A DNA stretch of 62,686 bases from Oceanisphaera psychrotolerans (GTDB lineage: Bacteria > Pseudomonadota > Gammaproteobacteria > Enterobacterales > Aeromonadaceae): contig NZ_MDKE01000014.1 in the NCBI RefSeq assembly GCF_001870485.1, positions 1 to 62,686 on the forward strand, given 5' to 3'. This document shows positions 37,694 to 46,898 of this stretch, one piece after another. Both the position numbers and the translations under genes were made by a program. A model generated the notes under the pieces. The model made no database searches. It was not told the origin of the DNA and was given only the letters and a program-made list of their open reading frames with translations. Numbering within the stretch: the stretch's first letter is position 1; each line of letters starts with the position of its first letter.

Positions 37694-38539
37694 TTATACC
37701 AGTTTGCCGGCCCGGTAATCCATCATCGCCTGCTCGATTTCTTCCATGCTGTTCATCACGAAGGGGCCATACTGAACCACCGGTTCATTCAGCGCCTTGC
37801 CGGCCAGCAGCAGCAGGCGGCCACCCTGGTCTCCGGCCAGCAATGTCAGCCGGTCGCCATCGCCGAGCAGCGCCGTGTGTTCATGGGGCAAGAGGGTGTT
37901 ACCCAGTTGCAGGGCGCCTTCGAAGGCGTAGACCAGGGCGCCAAGCCCGGCGGGAACTGGCAGCGTCAGCTGCTGGTGCGGCGCCAGTCGGATATCGACG
38001 ATCAGCGGCCGGGTATGTTCGCTCTGAATGGGGCCGGTGAGCGACTGGTTGTTCAAGGTCAGGGTGCCAGCCAGCAGAACCAGCTCACCGTCGCCGTCGA
38101 GTGCCAGTCTTGGCAGTGTGGCGGCGCGGATATCCTGGTAGTGGGCCGGCTGCATCTTGAGGGCGGCAGGCAGGTTCAGCCAGATCTGAAAGCCGCGCAT
38201 CCGGCCTGCTTCCTGCTGGGGCATCTCCGAGTGGATGACCCCCCGGCCGGCGGTCATCCATTGCACATCGCCGGCCCGCAGATGCCCTTCGTTACCCATG
38301 TGATCCCGGTGCAGCATATGACCGTCGAGCATGTAGGTGATGGTTTCAAAGCCCCGGTGCGGATGCTCGGGAAAGCCGGCGATATAGTCGGCGGCGTCAT
38401 CCGACGAGAAGTTATCCATCATCAGGAAGGGATCCATGCGCTGGCGCTGGCTCTGACCCAGGGCGCGCTTGAGTTTTACGCCGGCGCCGTCGCTGGTGGC
38501 CAGCGCCGGATACAGGGTGATGACTTCGCGGTGGTTCAT
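37694..38539 (-). CDS. pirin family protein
   Basis: A 281-residue double cupin. The N-terminal metal-site cupin reads FPEHPHRGFETITYMLDG, then HRDHMGNEGHLRAGDVQWMTAGRGVIHSE, with the expected three His and one Glu. Bacterial pirins such as YhhW act as quercetinases or stress-linked modulators. ATG 38539 is preceded by GAGGAGCC; the longer open frame has no such site and is rejected. It lies 10 bp downstream of the yqjG-like gene, probably co-transcribed. Confidence 0.88.
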   Translation of the reverse strand: MNHREVITLYPALATSDGAGVKLKRALGQSQRQRMDPFLMMDNFSSDDAADYIAGFPEHPHRGFETITYMLDGHMLHRDHMGNEGHLRAGDVQWMTAGRGVIHSEMPQQEAGRMRGFQIWLNLPAALKMQPAHYQDIRAATLPRLALDGDGELVLLAGTLTLNNQSLTGPIQSEHTRPLIVDIRLAPHQQLTLPVPAGLGALVYAFEGALQLGNTLLPHEHTALLGDGDRLTLLAGDQGGRLLLLAGKALNEPVVQYGPFVMNSMEEIEQAMMDYRAGKLV

Positions 38540-38549
38540 GTTCGGCTCC

Positions 38550-39536
38550 TCAACTAAAACGGTTTGCCCTGTCATGGGGTACCTGCCAGTCCTGCTCCGG
38601 CCCGATGGAGATAATGCCATGGGGGTTGATGGTCGGGTGGCTGCAAAAATAATGATGGCGAATATGGGCCATGTTCAGGGTGTCGGCGATGCCCGGCTGC
38701 TGGTAGATGTCGCGCAAATAACCGTAAAGGTTGGAATAGTCGCTTATCTTGCGGCGGTCACACTTGAAATGGGTGTGATAGACCGCATCGAAGCGGGCCA
38801 GGGTGGTCCACAGCCGGATATCGGCCTCGGTCAGCCGGCTGCCGACGAGGTAGCGTTGCCGGTCCAGCCGTTGCTCCAGCCGGTCGAGCCCGGCAAACAG
38901 GGCCCGCACCGCCTCGTCGTAGGCTTGCTGGCTGGTGGCGAAGCCCGCCTTGTAGACGCCGTTGTTGATGCTGTCGTACACCTCGGCATTGATGGTGTCG
39001 ATCTGTGTACGCAGTGCCTCGGGATAGTAATCACCGGCCCTGGCGCCAAGGTGGTCGAAGGCGCCGTTGAGCATGCGGATGATATCGGCAGATTCGTTGC
39101 TGACGATGGTCTGCTGCTGTTTGTCCCACAGTACTGGCACCGTGACCCGGCCGGAATAGTGCGGGTCGGCCTTGAGATAAAGCCGGTACAGGTAGTCGAG
39201 CCCGTAGAGGGGATCGCCGGTGGCGGCCTCGAAACCGGGGTCGAAGGTCCAGCCGTGTTCGCCCATCAGCGGGTGCACCACCGAGACCGGGATCAGGTCT
39301 TCCAGCCCCTTGAGCGCACGCATCATCAGGGTGCGGTGTGCCCAGGGGCAGGCCAGGGAGACATACAGGTGATAGCGTCCCGCCTCGGCGGCAAAGCCCG
39401 GCTGGCCGGTCGGGCCGGCATCGCCATCGGCGGTCACCCAGTTGCGAAACTGGCTTTCGCTGCGTTTGAATCGTCCCTTGTTTTCCTTGGTGTCGTACCA
39501 GACATCATGCCAGATGCCCTCAACCAGCTTGCCCAT
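38550..39536 (-). CDS. yqjG: glutathionyl-hydroquinone reductase
   Basis: A 328-residue Xi-class glutathione transferase. The catalytic Cys lies in SLACPWAHRT; other family marks are LVEGIWHDVWYDT, MGEHGWTF, VPVLWDKQQQTIVSNESADIIRMLN and LTEADIRLWTTLARFD. It reduces glutathionyl-hydroquinones and so helps with quinone detoxification. It is followed by a pirin gene, a common pairing for quinone or flavonoid chemistry. AGGAGCC ribosome site upstream. Confidence 0.92.
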   Translation of the reverse strand: MGKLVEGIWHDVWYDTKENKGRFKRSESQFRNWVTADGDAGPTGQPGFAAEAGRYHLYVSLACPWAHRTLMMRALKGLEDLIPVSVVHPLMGEHGWTFDPGFEAATGDPLYGLDYLYRLYLKADPHYSGRVTVPVLWDKQQQTIVSNESADIIRMLNGAFDHLGARAGDYYPEALRTQIDTINAEVYDSINNGVYKAGFATSQQAYDEAVRALFAGLDRLEQRLDRQRYLVGSRLTEADIRLWTTLARFDAVYHTHFKCDRRKISDYSNLYGYLRDIYQQPGIADTLNMAHIRHHYFCSHPTINPHGIISIGPEQDWQVPHDRANRFS

Positions 39537-39651
39537 GTTCGGCTCCTCGGTGTAGTGAATACTATGAGCCTAGTGTGGGCAAAGTCGCGGGGGGATCACA
39601 GCGGATAAGTTCGCCGGACTTTTTCAAAAATTATGAACAAGAATGGCCGTC

Positions 39652-39676
39652 AGCAGGGCTCCATGACCGAGCCCTG
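39652..39676. terminator. weak hairpin after trxC
   Basis: Stem GCAGGGCTC/GAGCCCTGC with a seven-base loop, about 12 bp after the trxC stop. It has no T tract on the minus strand, so it may stabilise rather than terminate. Confidence 0.35.
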
Positions 39677-39687
39677 CGGTCGCAGGC

Positions 39688-40122
39688 TTAAACCGGCAGG
39701 CTCTGCAGCCACTGCTTGAGTTGGCCGGCGGAGAGGGCGCCGGACTGACGGGCGATTTCCCGGCCCTGATGAAAGGCAATCAGGGTGGGGATGGAGCGGA
39801 TGCCAAAGCGGGCGGCGGCGGCCTGCTGGGCCTCGGTATCCAGCTTGGCCAGTCTCAGTTGGCCATTCACCTCGCCGGCGGCGGCGGTAAACACCGGCGC
39901 CATGCTCTGGCAGGGGCCGCACCAGGGGGCCCAGAAGTCGACCACCAGCGGCAGGGTTTCATTTGCCAGCAGGCGATCCAGTTTGGGGCCGTCCAGCGTC
40001 AGCGGCTGGGGTGGCAGCAGGGACGCTTTGCATTTACCGCATTGCGGGGCCTGTTGCAGTCGCTCGCCGGGCACCCGGTTCTTGGCCTGGCAGGCCGGAC
40101 AAATCAGAAAATGTTCGCTCAT
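39688..40122 (-). CDS. trxC: thioredoxin TrxC (thioredoxin 2)
   Basis: A 144-residue thioredoxin with the N-terminal zinc-binding domain typical of TrxC (CPACQAKNRV and CGKCK, two CxxC pairs) and the active site FWAPWCGPCQSM. It reduces protein disulfides in the cytoplasm, especially in oxidative stress. Its ATG shares one base with the TGA of the upstream META-domain gene (TGATG), so translation is coupled. Confidence 0.95.
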   Translation of the reverse strand: MSEHFLICPACQAKNRVPGERLQQAPQCGKCKASLLPPQPLTLDGPKLDRLLANETLPLVVDFWAPWCGPCQSMAPVFTAAAGEVNGQLRLAKLDTEAQQAAAARFGIRSIPTLIAFHQGREIARQSGALSAGQLKQWLQSLPV

Positions 40123-40532
40123 CAGTTCATCCTGTCGGCCAGTTGGTAGGTGAGGGTGTATTGCTCGCCAACCAGCTCAAGCTGCCGGCCTTCGTTGTTG
40201 ACGGTGGCGCCCTCGCTCAGGGTTTGCAGCACGGCGGTTTCCACTTTCTGCGCTTCCGGGTCACAGGCCATCTTGGTGCTGGCGAGCGGATCGGCCTGGA
40301 GTCGGTTCTGCTCCAGAGTGGCGCTGCCGAAGAAGCGGTTACAGCCGGCCATGCCGTTGATGGTGAAATGTTCACCGATCTCCAGATCCGAATTGAGCTC
40401 CGCATTGACGGCCACGCCGTTGATGGCGGCCAGGTTCCAGTGATGATGCTGCAGGTCGGACTCGACCACCTTGAGGCCGCCACTACAGGCGGTAAGCAAC
40501 AGGGCGGTGGTGGCGGCAATGGTTGTTTTCAT
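40122..40532 (-). CDS. HslJ-like META-domain lipoprotein
   Basis: A 136-residue predicted lipoprotein: short signal with lipobox LLTACSGG (Cys16) and a META/HslJ domain, seen as HHHWNLAAINGVAV, INGMAGCNRFFGSA and ASTKMACDPEAQKVETAVL. HslJ-type proteins are envelope proteins linked to heat or novobiocin tolerance. It precedes and overlaps trxC by one base. A GGAATCACC region gives the ribosome site. Confidence 0.85.
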   Translation of the reverse strand: MKTTIAATTALLLTACSGGLKVVESDLQHHHWNLAAINGVAVNAELNSDLEIGEHFTINGMAGCNRFFGSATLEQNRLQADPLASTKMACDPEAQKVETAVLQTLSEGATVNNEGRQLELVGEQYTLTYQLADRMN

Positions 40533-40554
40533 GGTGATTCCTTACTCGATGCGA

Positions 40555-41544
40555 TTAGTTGATTTGATTGTCACAGGGCTCGTTGCGGGCGAGCCGTTGC
40601 AGATTGTCCAGGGTGATCCGGGCGATGGCGGCGAGCGCCTCATGAGTCAGAAACGCCTGGTGGCCGGTCAGGATAACGTTGGGGTAGGCCGACAGCAGGT
40701 GAAAAGTATCATCGTGGATGATTTCACCGGAATTGTCGGCGAAGAACAGGTTTTCTTCCTCTTCGTATACGTCCAGCCCCAGGCTGCCGATCCTGCCGTT
40801 GTTGATGGCATCGATGGCGTCGAGGGCGTTGAGCAGACCGCCCCGGCTGGTGTTGATGATCATCACCCCGTCTTTCATTTGTGCGAAGCTCTCCCGGCAC
40901 AGCAGGTGGTAGTTGTCGTGCAGCAAGGGGCAATGCAGGCTGATCACGTCCGCCTCCCGGAACAGTTGTTCCAGCGGCACATATCGGGCTCCCAGCGCCA
41001 GCGCCTCGGGGCTTTCGACCGGATCGTGTACCAGCAGGTTCATGCCCAGCCCCTGCAGGATGCGCAGGGTGGCCAGGCCGATTTTACCGGTGCCGATGAT
41101 GCCGGCGGTCTTGCCGTGCATGTTGAAGCCGACCAGGCCGTTGAGGGAGAAGTTGGCGTCCCGGGTTCGCTGATAGGCCTTGTGGATATGGCGGTTGAGC
41201 GTCAGCATCAGCCCCACCGTGTGCTCGGCCACCGCTTCCGGTGAATAGGCCGGAACCCGCACCACCCTGATGCCAGCGGCCCTCGCCGCCTCCAGATCCA
41301 CATTGTTGTAGCCGGCACAGCGCAGGGCGATGATGCCGACCCCGGCCGAGGCCAGGGTGTGGATGACCTCCGCGTCCAGCTTGTCGTTGACGAAGACGCA
41401 GACCGCATCAAATCCCTGACAGAGCGCGGCGGTCTGTGCTTCCAGTCGGGCCTCGAACCAGGTGATATCGAAGCCGTAGTTCCGGTTGTGCTCGGCGAAA
41501 GGCTGTTGCATGTAAGGCTGACTGCTGAAAAAGGCGATGTTCAC
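40555..41544 (-). CDS. ldhA: fermentative D-lactate dehydrogenase
   Basis: A 329-residue D-isomer-specific 2-hydroxyacid dehydrogenase: substrate-arginine motif ALRCAGYNNVDLE, NAD site GIIGTGKIGLATL, catalytic Glu region LDVYEEEENLFF and catalytic His in TGHQAFLTHEA. It reduces pyruvate to D-lactate with NADH. The start is GTG 41544 (VNIAFFSSQPY), preceded by GGAG; upstream frame extension lacks family similarity. It is about 20 bp from the META gene, same strand. Confidence 0.92.
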   Translation of the reverse strand: MNIAFFSSQPYMQQPFAEHNRNYGFDITWFEARLEAQTAALCQGFDAVCVFVNDKLDAEVIHTLASAGVGIIALRCAGYNNVDLEAARAAGIRVVRVPAYSPEAVAEHTVGLMLTLNRHIHKAYQRTRDANFSLNGLVGFNMHGKTAGIIGTGKIGLATLRILQGLGMNLLVHDPVESPEALALGARYVPLEQLFREADVISLHCPLLHDNYHLLCRESFAQMKDGVMIINTSRGGLLNALDAIDAINNGRIGSLGLDVYEEEENLFFADNSGEIIHDDTFHLLSAYPNVILTGHQAFLTHEALAAIARITLDNLQRLARNEPCDNQIN

Positions 41545-41603
41545 CGGCGACGACTCCAGAAATGATGATGACTTAAGGATAGTGAACAGCTGGCGGCGCT
41601 TTT

Positions 41604-42457
41604 TCAAGGCCGGGTGCCGGGATACCAGTAGTGATCCGGCAGGGCCAGGGTGGATTCGGTCAGATCCGGGTTGGCGAGCTCCAGCCGTAATCGCGGCTGT
41701 TGCAGCACCGGCAGGCTGGCGCGGATCTGCGGGTGCTGTTCGAACAGGGTCATAAAGCTGCCATCGGTATAGGCCCGGCTCAGCCCCCGTTCGAGCGCCT
41801 CGGCCAGTTCGGGATGTTCGGGGCTGACAAAAAAATAAATGGCGAAGGGGTAATACAGCAACAGTCGGGGTTCTGCCATCAGCAGCGGATAGTGCTCGGT
41901 GGCGGTTTGCAGTTCGGCATGGGCTTCCACCAGCTGCGCGGATAATAATCCACATGCTGGTTGCGGTTCAGCATGTCCAGAATGGTGTGGCGGGGGGCGG
42001 CGTTGATATTCAGCCCCGCCCGTTTGAGAATGTCGATATCGCTCCAGCCGACGCCCTGCACCCCGGTAAAGGCCGCCAGATCGCTCAGGCGCTGCACCCG
42101 ACTGAATTCCTGTTGCCGGATCCTGTTGATCAGCAGCAGCCGGAATCCGGACAGGCCGCGTAACAGCGGTATCCTTATCGGCAGCAGGTGTCGCTCGTAT
42201 TCGCCGGAGGTGCCGGCCCAGAGCAGATTGATCGGTTTGCCATCGCGCAGCCTCAGTGCCAGTTGTGGCTGGGGGTCGTTCAGTGCTACCGGGTGGATGG
42301 TAAATTCCTCGCCGCTTTTTTCCAGCGCCAGGGTCAGCAGTTGCCGATAGTAGGAATACAGCGGCGGAAGAGGCTCGGGTTGGGGGATCCTGACCGTCAG
42401 TGCGGCCTGAGCAGGCAGGCTGAACAGGGCAAGCAGCAATAACAACAATCTATTCAT
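41604..42457 (-). CDS. periplasmic binding-protein-like sensor or receptor (one frameshift)
   Basis: Read through a frameshift, a 284-residue protein with a signal peptide (1-18, LPAQA) and a fold resembling family-3 binding proteins (LTVRIPQPEPLPPLYSYY, INLLWAGTSGEYE, the VQGVGWSDIDILKRAG segment, YYPFAIYFFVSPEHPELA). It lacks transporter partners, so its role is unknown. The frame breaks where TATCCCGCGCAG is expected and TATCCGCGCAG is read (gg at 41940-41941). GGAAGGACACC precedes ATG 42457. Confidence 0.7.
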
Positions 42458-42630
42458 GGTGTCCTTCCCGGGTCGAACTCGGTGGTGAGTGGAGGTCATA
42501 CCTTGTTATAGACTCAATCCCGCCGTCTGACTGCTGGCGCCAAAAGCGGAGCAGTATCCGGAGCCGGGACGGGCAGCAGACCGAAGCCGGCGGCTTTTGG
42601 ACCTAAATAGCGGTTTTTCTTAAAAATAGC

Positions 42631-42659
42631 TTGCAACAATGTCGTCATTTATGTAAATT
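42631..42659 (+). promoter_or_regulatory. promoter of tRNA-Pro
   Basis: TTGCAA (42631-42636), 17-bp spacer, TAAATT (42654-42659), followed by GC-rich TCGCCCC before the tRNA, as in stringently controlled stable RNA promoters. Confidence 0.65.
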
Positions 42660-42672
42660 CTCGCCCCGTTGA

Positions 42673-42749
<77 letters not shown>

Positions 42750-42756
42750 GATTCAC

Positions 42757-42790
42757 AAAAAGGCTCACCATTTGGTGAGCCTTTTTGTTT
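42757..42790 (+). terminator. terminator of tRNA-Pro
   Basis: Stem AAAAAGGCTCACC/GGTGAGCCTTTTT around ATTT, then TGTTTT. Confidence 0.95.
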
Positions 42791-42832
42791 TCCGCTATCT
42801 GCCATTCATGTCTCCGCACGTCGTCGCCCCGC

Positions 42833-43768
42833 CTATCCGATACGCAAATTCCGGTCGTTATCGGCCTGTTGTCGCAGCCAGTCCAGCAGTTCCTGTGCCT
42901 TGGGTTTGTCCAGAATACGCTTGGGATAAATCAGAAAGTAGGACTTGTTGAGCGGCAGTGCCAGCGATGACAGCGTGACCAGTTTGCCCTGTTGCAGCTC
43001 TTCGCGGATAAGTGATTGCTGCCCCAGCAAGATCCCCCGGCCCGCAACGGCGGCGTCTATCGCCATGGCCGTCAGGTTGAACGACGGCCCCGGGTTAGGC
43101 GGTCGGGTGGTGATGCTGGCTGCCAGCAGCCATTCACTCCAGTCCGGCAGAAAACGGCCGTCACGACCCCAGTCCACATGGATCATGGGGTAGTCGAACA
43201 GCTGTTCCGGGTTGTCCAGCGGCAGCGGGGCCTTGAGCAGGGTGGGGCTGCAGACCGGGATCACCGAATCACGAAACAGCTCTATCTTGTCCTGCTGGGG
43301 ATAATGCTCGTCCCCGAACGAAAGGTAGAAGTCGGTGGGGTTGGTATTGAAGTCGGTCAGGCTGTGGGTGGCCTGAATGCGAAGGTCGATTTCCGGGTGT
43401 CTGTCCATCCATTGATAGAGACGTGGCATCAGCCAACGGGATGCCAACGCGGGCAGGGCGGTAATCGTAAGCGTATGCTCCCCCTGATACTGGGCCATGT
43501 TCTGCTGGGCCACACGCAGGGTTTCGAAGGCTTCCTGGGCAAAGGCGAGATAGCTGATCCCCGGTTCGGTCAGCTCGACGCCGCTTTTGGAGCGCACAAA
43601 CAGTTTGACCCCCAGGTGTTCTTCCAGCTGGCGGATTTGCTGGCTGACCGCGGCCGGGGTGATGCACAGGGTATCGGCGGCACTGGCCAGGCTGCCGGTT
43701 TTGGCGGCGGTTTCAAATGCCAGTATGTTACTTAACTTGGGTAGTCGGTGGTGACTGGCCTGCTCCAT
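42833..43768 (-). CDS. GcvA-like LysR-type regulator
   Basis: A 311-residue LysR regulator. Its N-terminal winged helix (LPKLSNILAFETAAKTGSLA, AAVSQQIRQLEEHLGVKLF) and effector domain (YPMIHVDWGRDG, AVAGRGILLGQQSLI) resemble the GcvA/AmpR branch. It is divergent from the 2OG-Fe(II) oxygenase gene with a 214-bp gap, so it likely controls that gene. ATG 43768 follows GAGAGAAA; the longer frame is not supported. Confidence 0.85.
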   Translation of the reverse strand: MEQASHHRLPKLSNILAFETAAKTGSLASAADTLCITPAAVSQQIRQLEEHLGVKLFVRSKSGVELTEPGISYLAFAQEAFETLRVAQQNMAQYQGEHTLTITALPALASRWLMPRLYQWMDRHPEIDLRIQATHSLTDFNTNPTDFYLSFGDEHYPQQDKIELFRDSVIPVCSPTLLKAPLPLDNPEQLFDYPMIHVDWGRDGRFLPDWSEWLLAASITTRPPNPGPSFNLTAMAIDAAVAGRGILLGQQSLIREELQQGKLVTLSSLALPLNKSYFLIYPKRILDKPKAQELLDWLRQQADNDRNLRIG

Positions 43769-43982
43769 GCGGTTTCTCTCGTTATTGTTCTGATCCGGCG
43801 CCATCGGGCGAGGTGTCTGATCATGCGGCTCTGGTGTTATGGGGTCAAGCATGGCCAGGGATCAACAAGATTAAAAATGGTTAACACATCGTTAACTTTA
43901 TATCGCTATTGCCGGTCGTCGGGGTTTTATAAGGTGGTGGGACAGACCCCATCCGTTACCAGACTGACCGGAGCAAGATGTT

Positions 43983-44758
43983 ATGAGCACACTGAACACC
44001 ATTCTCGACTTATCCGTTTACCCTATCGATGATCCGGACTTCCGTGCCGAATGCCGCAACACTCTGGCCCGTACCGGCGCCTGGTGCTGCCGGGGTTCAT
44101 GAAGCCCGAGGCGGTGGAGCAGGTCAAGCAGGAAGGACTGGAAAAACAGCACCAGGCCTATTACACCGCCAGCCAGCATAACGTCTACCTGGCGGAGTCT
44201 GATCCGGCCTTCGGCGACCATCATCCGCGCAACGCCAAGGTGACTTCCTCCAAGGGTTGTATTACCGATGATGTTATCGGCAAAGATTCTCCCCTGCGCA
44301 TCATGTACAACGCCGACGCGTTCCGTGATTTTCTGGGCGATGTACTGGAAGAAACGCTCTATGAATATGCCGATCCCCTGTCTTCCATCAACCTGCACTA
44401 TGCCAGTGAAGGGCAGGAGTTGGGCTGGCACTTCGATAACTCTTCCTTCGCTACCACCCTGCTGATCCAGAAGCCCGCCGGCGGTGGGGTGTTCGAGTAT
44501 GTGGAAAACATGCGTGATGCGGATCGGGGCGAGATGAATTACGAAGGCGTGGATCGGGTGCTCAAGGGCGAGGTTGAAGTCAAGCAACTGAGCATGGAGC
44601 CGGGCGCCCTGGTGCTGTTCCGCGGTCGCAACGCCATTCACCGGGTCACCCCGACCCAGGGCGACATTACCCGCATGCTGGTGGTGCTGGCCTACAACAA
44701 CCAGCCTGACGTGGCCCTGTCGGAAACGGCCCGCATGACCTTTTACGGCCGACTGTAA
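43983..44758 (+). CDS. BesD/HalD-fold 2OG-Fe(II) oxygenase (one frameshift)
   Basis: Read through a frameshift, a 258-residue Fe(II)/2-oxoglutarate enzyme similar in layout to amino-acid halogenases of the BesD/HalD type (DPAFGDHHPRN, YADPLSSINLHY, GWHFDNSSFATTLLIQ, GALVLFRGRNAIHRVTP). The metal triad is His150, Asp152, His220, with Arg231 for 2-oxoglutarate. The Asp is retained, whereas halogenases have Gly, so hydroxylation is more likely. The frame breaks where GGCGCCCTGGTG is expected and GGCGCCTGGTG is read (cc at 44080-44081). The substrate is unknown; a free amino acid is a reasonable guess. Confidence 0.75.
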
Positions 44759-44977
44759 TCCCGATTGATATCAATGAGCGGGACTGAGCGGTTTTCAGCC
44801 TGGGCCCGCAGTATGCCGCGCGCATGGCAGCCCGGCGGTGTAACCCGTTTTTTGTTGATAAGTAGTATCCGGTTCGGCCGAGCTATTGGCGTGAGCCGTG
44901 CCGGCGGCGCAGGAGTCGGATTTGGCCCCGCCGTGGGGCCAGGGGAGGCTGTTGTGATTAAACGACATGGAGGTGTC

Positions 44978-46339
44978 ATGAATACGATTGTACTTGCGGT
45001 ATTGATAATGATCGGGCTGAGCCTGGCCCGGGTGCCGGTGGTAATCGCCCTGGTGGTATCGGCGGTGATTGGCGGCCTGTATGCGGGCATGCCGATGGCG
45101 GAGATTACGGCGGCCTTTAACGGTGGGCTGGGCAGTGGTGCCGTGGTGGCGCTGGCGTCGGCCACCCTGGGGGCTTTTGCGGTGGCGCTGTCACGCACCG
45201 GCATTGCCGATGTGATTGCCGCTAAAACCCTGCGGCTTATCGGAGCCAGCCAGGATGAAACCCGGCTGAAGTATGTCAAATGGGGGATTTATGCAGCCCT
45301 GGTGGTGATCGGTTTTTCTGCCGACACCATAGTGCCGATTCATATCGCCTTTATTCCCATGCTGATCCCGCCCTTGCTGGGCCTGATGAACATGATGCAG
45401 CTGGACCGACGCATCATCGCCTGCGTATTGACCTTCAGTATCGTCATTCCCTACATGATTGCCCCGGTCGGCTTTGGCGCCATTTTTCTCAACGATATTC
45501 TCACCCAGAACGTCAATGAAGCCGGTGCCAGCCTGGGGATTGCGGTCACCAACGACATGGCGCCCAGGGCCATGCTGATCCCGGCACTGGGCATGGTGGT
45601 CGGTCTGCTGGTCGCGGTGTTTTTCAGCTATCGCAAACCCCGTGACTATCAGCATGTTGAATATCACCAGCCGGTTGCCGGCAGTGGCGGCGAGCCACAG
45701 GATGAAGAGCCTCGTCGCCTGTCTGTCTTGCAGTTGTGTATGCTCGGCGTGGCCGTGGGCGGTGCCCTGCTGGTGCAGGTATGGACCGGCTCCATGGTGC
45801 TGGGCGGCCTGCTGGGCTTTACCCTGCTGTCGATGAACGGCTTGTTCAAATGGAAAGATCAGGACGACGTCTTCACCCAGGGCATGCGCCTGATGGCCTT
45901 TATCGGCTTCGTGATGATTGCCGCCGCCGGTTTCGCCGGGGTGATGAAGGCGACCGGTGCCATTCCCGAGCTGGTGTCCGGTGCGGGTTCGTTGATTGGC
46001 GACAGCCCCGCCATGGCGGCGTTGGTCATGCTGCTGGTGGGTCTGTTTATCACCATGGGTATCGGCTCATCGTTTTCTACCGTGCCGATTATCGCGGCCA
46101 TTTTCGTGCCGATGGCGATGCATTTCGGTTTCTCTCCCATGGCGACCATCGCTCTGGTGGGGACCGCCGGCGCCCTGGGCGATGCGGGTTCTCCCGCCTC
46201 GGATTCGACCCTTGGTCCCACCGCCGGGCTGAACGTGGATGGTCAGCATGACCATATCCGTGACTCGGTGATCCCTACCTTCATGCACTACAACATCCCG
46301 TTGATCCTGTTCGGCTGGATAGCGGCCCAGGTGCTGTAA
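44978..46339 (+). CDS. NhaC-like Na+/H+ antiporter family transporter
   Basis: A 453-residue membrane protein with about 11-12 hydrophobic segments, family marks SLARVPVVIALVVSAVIGGL, GFSADTIVPIHIAFIPMLIP and GTAGALGDAGSPASDSTLGP. Relatives are annotated as sodium/proton antiporters or amino-acid permeases. ATG 44978 has GGAGGTG upstream; the longer frame is rejected. It follows the oxygenase by 219 bp, so shared transcription is possible but not certain. Confidence 0.82.
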   Translation: MNTIVLAVLIMIGLSLARVPVVIALVVSAVIGGLYAGMPMAEITAAFNGGLGSGAVVALASATLGAFAVALSRTGIADVIAAKTLRLIGASQDETRLKYVKWGIYAALVVIGFSADTIVPIHIAFIPMLIPPLLGLMNMMQLDRRIIACVLTFSIVIPYMIAPVGFGAIFLNDILTQNVNEAGASLGIAVTNDMAPRAMLIPALGMVVGLLVAVFFSYRKPRDYQHVEYHQPVAGSGGEPQDEEPRRLSVLQLCMLGVAVGGALLVQVWTGSMVLGGLLGFTLLSMNGLFKWKDQDDVFTQGMRLMAFIGFVMIAAAGFAGVMKATGAIPELVSGAGSLIGDSPAMAALVMLLVGLFITMGIGSSFSTVPIIAAIFVPMAMHFGFSPMATIALVGTAGALGDAGSPASDSTLGPTAGLNVDGQHDHIRDSVIPTFMHYNIPLILFGWIAAQVL

Positions 46340-46363
46340 CGGGGGGGAATGTTGTTACTCAGG

Positions 46364-46384
46364 GCGGCGCCTGAACGGCGCCGC
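46364..46384. terminator. hairpin between convergent genes
   Basis: Perfect stem GCGGCGCC/GGCGCCGC with a five-base loop between the antiporter and ybcJ ends. No T tract. Confidence 0.4.
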
Positions 46385-46393
46385 TCATGGGGG

Positions 46394-46609
46394 TTATTCG
46401 GTAACCTCGACCTCTTGTCCGTTAAAGCTGACGCACTGACCAGCCACTATCTTGCAGCGTTTGCGCACTTCTATTTCGCCATTTACCTGCACCAGCCCGT
46501 CGTCGATCACCATCTTGGCCATGGCACCGGAATCACACCAGCCGAGCACTTTCAGCAGGTTATGCAGGGGAATAAAGCCATGTCCTTCCAGACTGAATTG
46601 TTCGTTCAT
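46394..46609 (-). CDS. ybcJ: S4-domain RNA-binding protein YbcJ-like
   Basis: A 71-residue protein that is essentially one S4 RNA-binding fold: FIPLHNLLKVLGWCDSGAMAKMVIDDGLVQVNGEIEVRKRCKI is the diagnostic stretch. YbcJ-type proteins bind RNA; role unknown, probably ribosome-related. Full length for the family. Confidence 0.88.
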   Translation of the reverse strand: MNEQFSLEGHGFIPLHNLLKVLGWCDSGAMAKMVIDDGLVQVNGEIEVRKRCKIVAGQCVSFNGQEVEVTE

Positions 46610-46691
46610 AGAGAGTTGTCATCCTGATTAAAAATATCTGTTTATGCTCACACCCTGATCATGGGGGCGGTGATTTGACCCAGCGGTAATT

Positions 46692-46844
46692 ATGTCCGGA
46701 TCAGGGCCCAATATCGACCCCGATGCTCTGCCGGAATATTCGGACGTGCATAGCTACCGCTCCCTGAACCGCATGTTCCGGCGTTTTCAGCAGGCGATGC
46801 GCGATACCATCGACGAGAGGGGAGGGGCTTGCCGTTTCTGGTAG
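46692..46844 (+). CDS. possible 50-residue ORF or gene remnant upstream of yeiP
   Basis: A 50-codon frame (MSGSGPNIDPDALPEYSD, then HSYRSLNRMFRRFQQAM) has natural-looking amino acid use and ends 55 bp before yeiP. No clear ribosome site. I do not recognise it; it may be a remnant or chance. Confidence 0.2.
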   Translation: MSGSGPNIDPDALPEYSDVHSYRSLNRMFRRFQQAMRDTIDERGGACRFW

Positions 46845-46898
46845 CGCGCCTCTCCGGCCTTGGCTAATATGCGGCATATTATTTTTCGGAGAGATGGC

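Noticed and set aside
42540-42600. CCAAAAGC/GCTTTTGG inverted repeat before the tRNA
   Set aside because: Arms are 45 bases apart with no T tract in a useful position; no function can be supported.
43983-44758. Halogenase of the BesD/HalD type
   Set aside because: The metal-site Asp is present (HFD), whereas halogenases have Gly or Ala there to leave room for chloride.
44759-44977. Riboswitch in the leader of the NhaC-like gene
   Set aside because: The 219-bp region is GC-rich, but I found no recognisable conserved core of known riboswitch classes.
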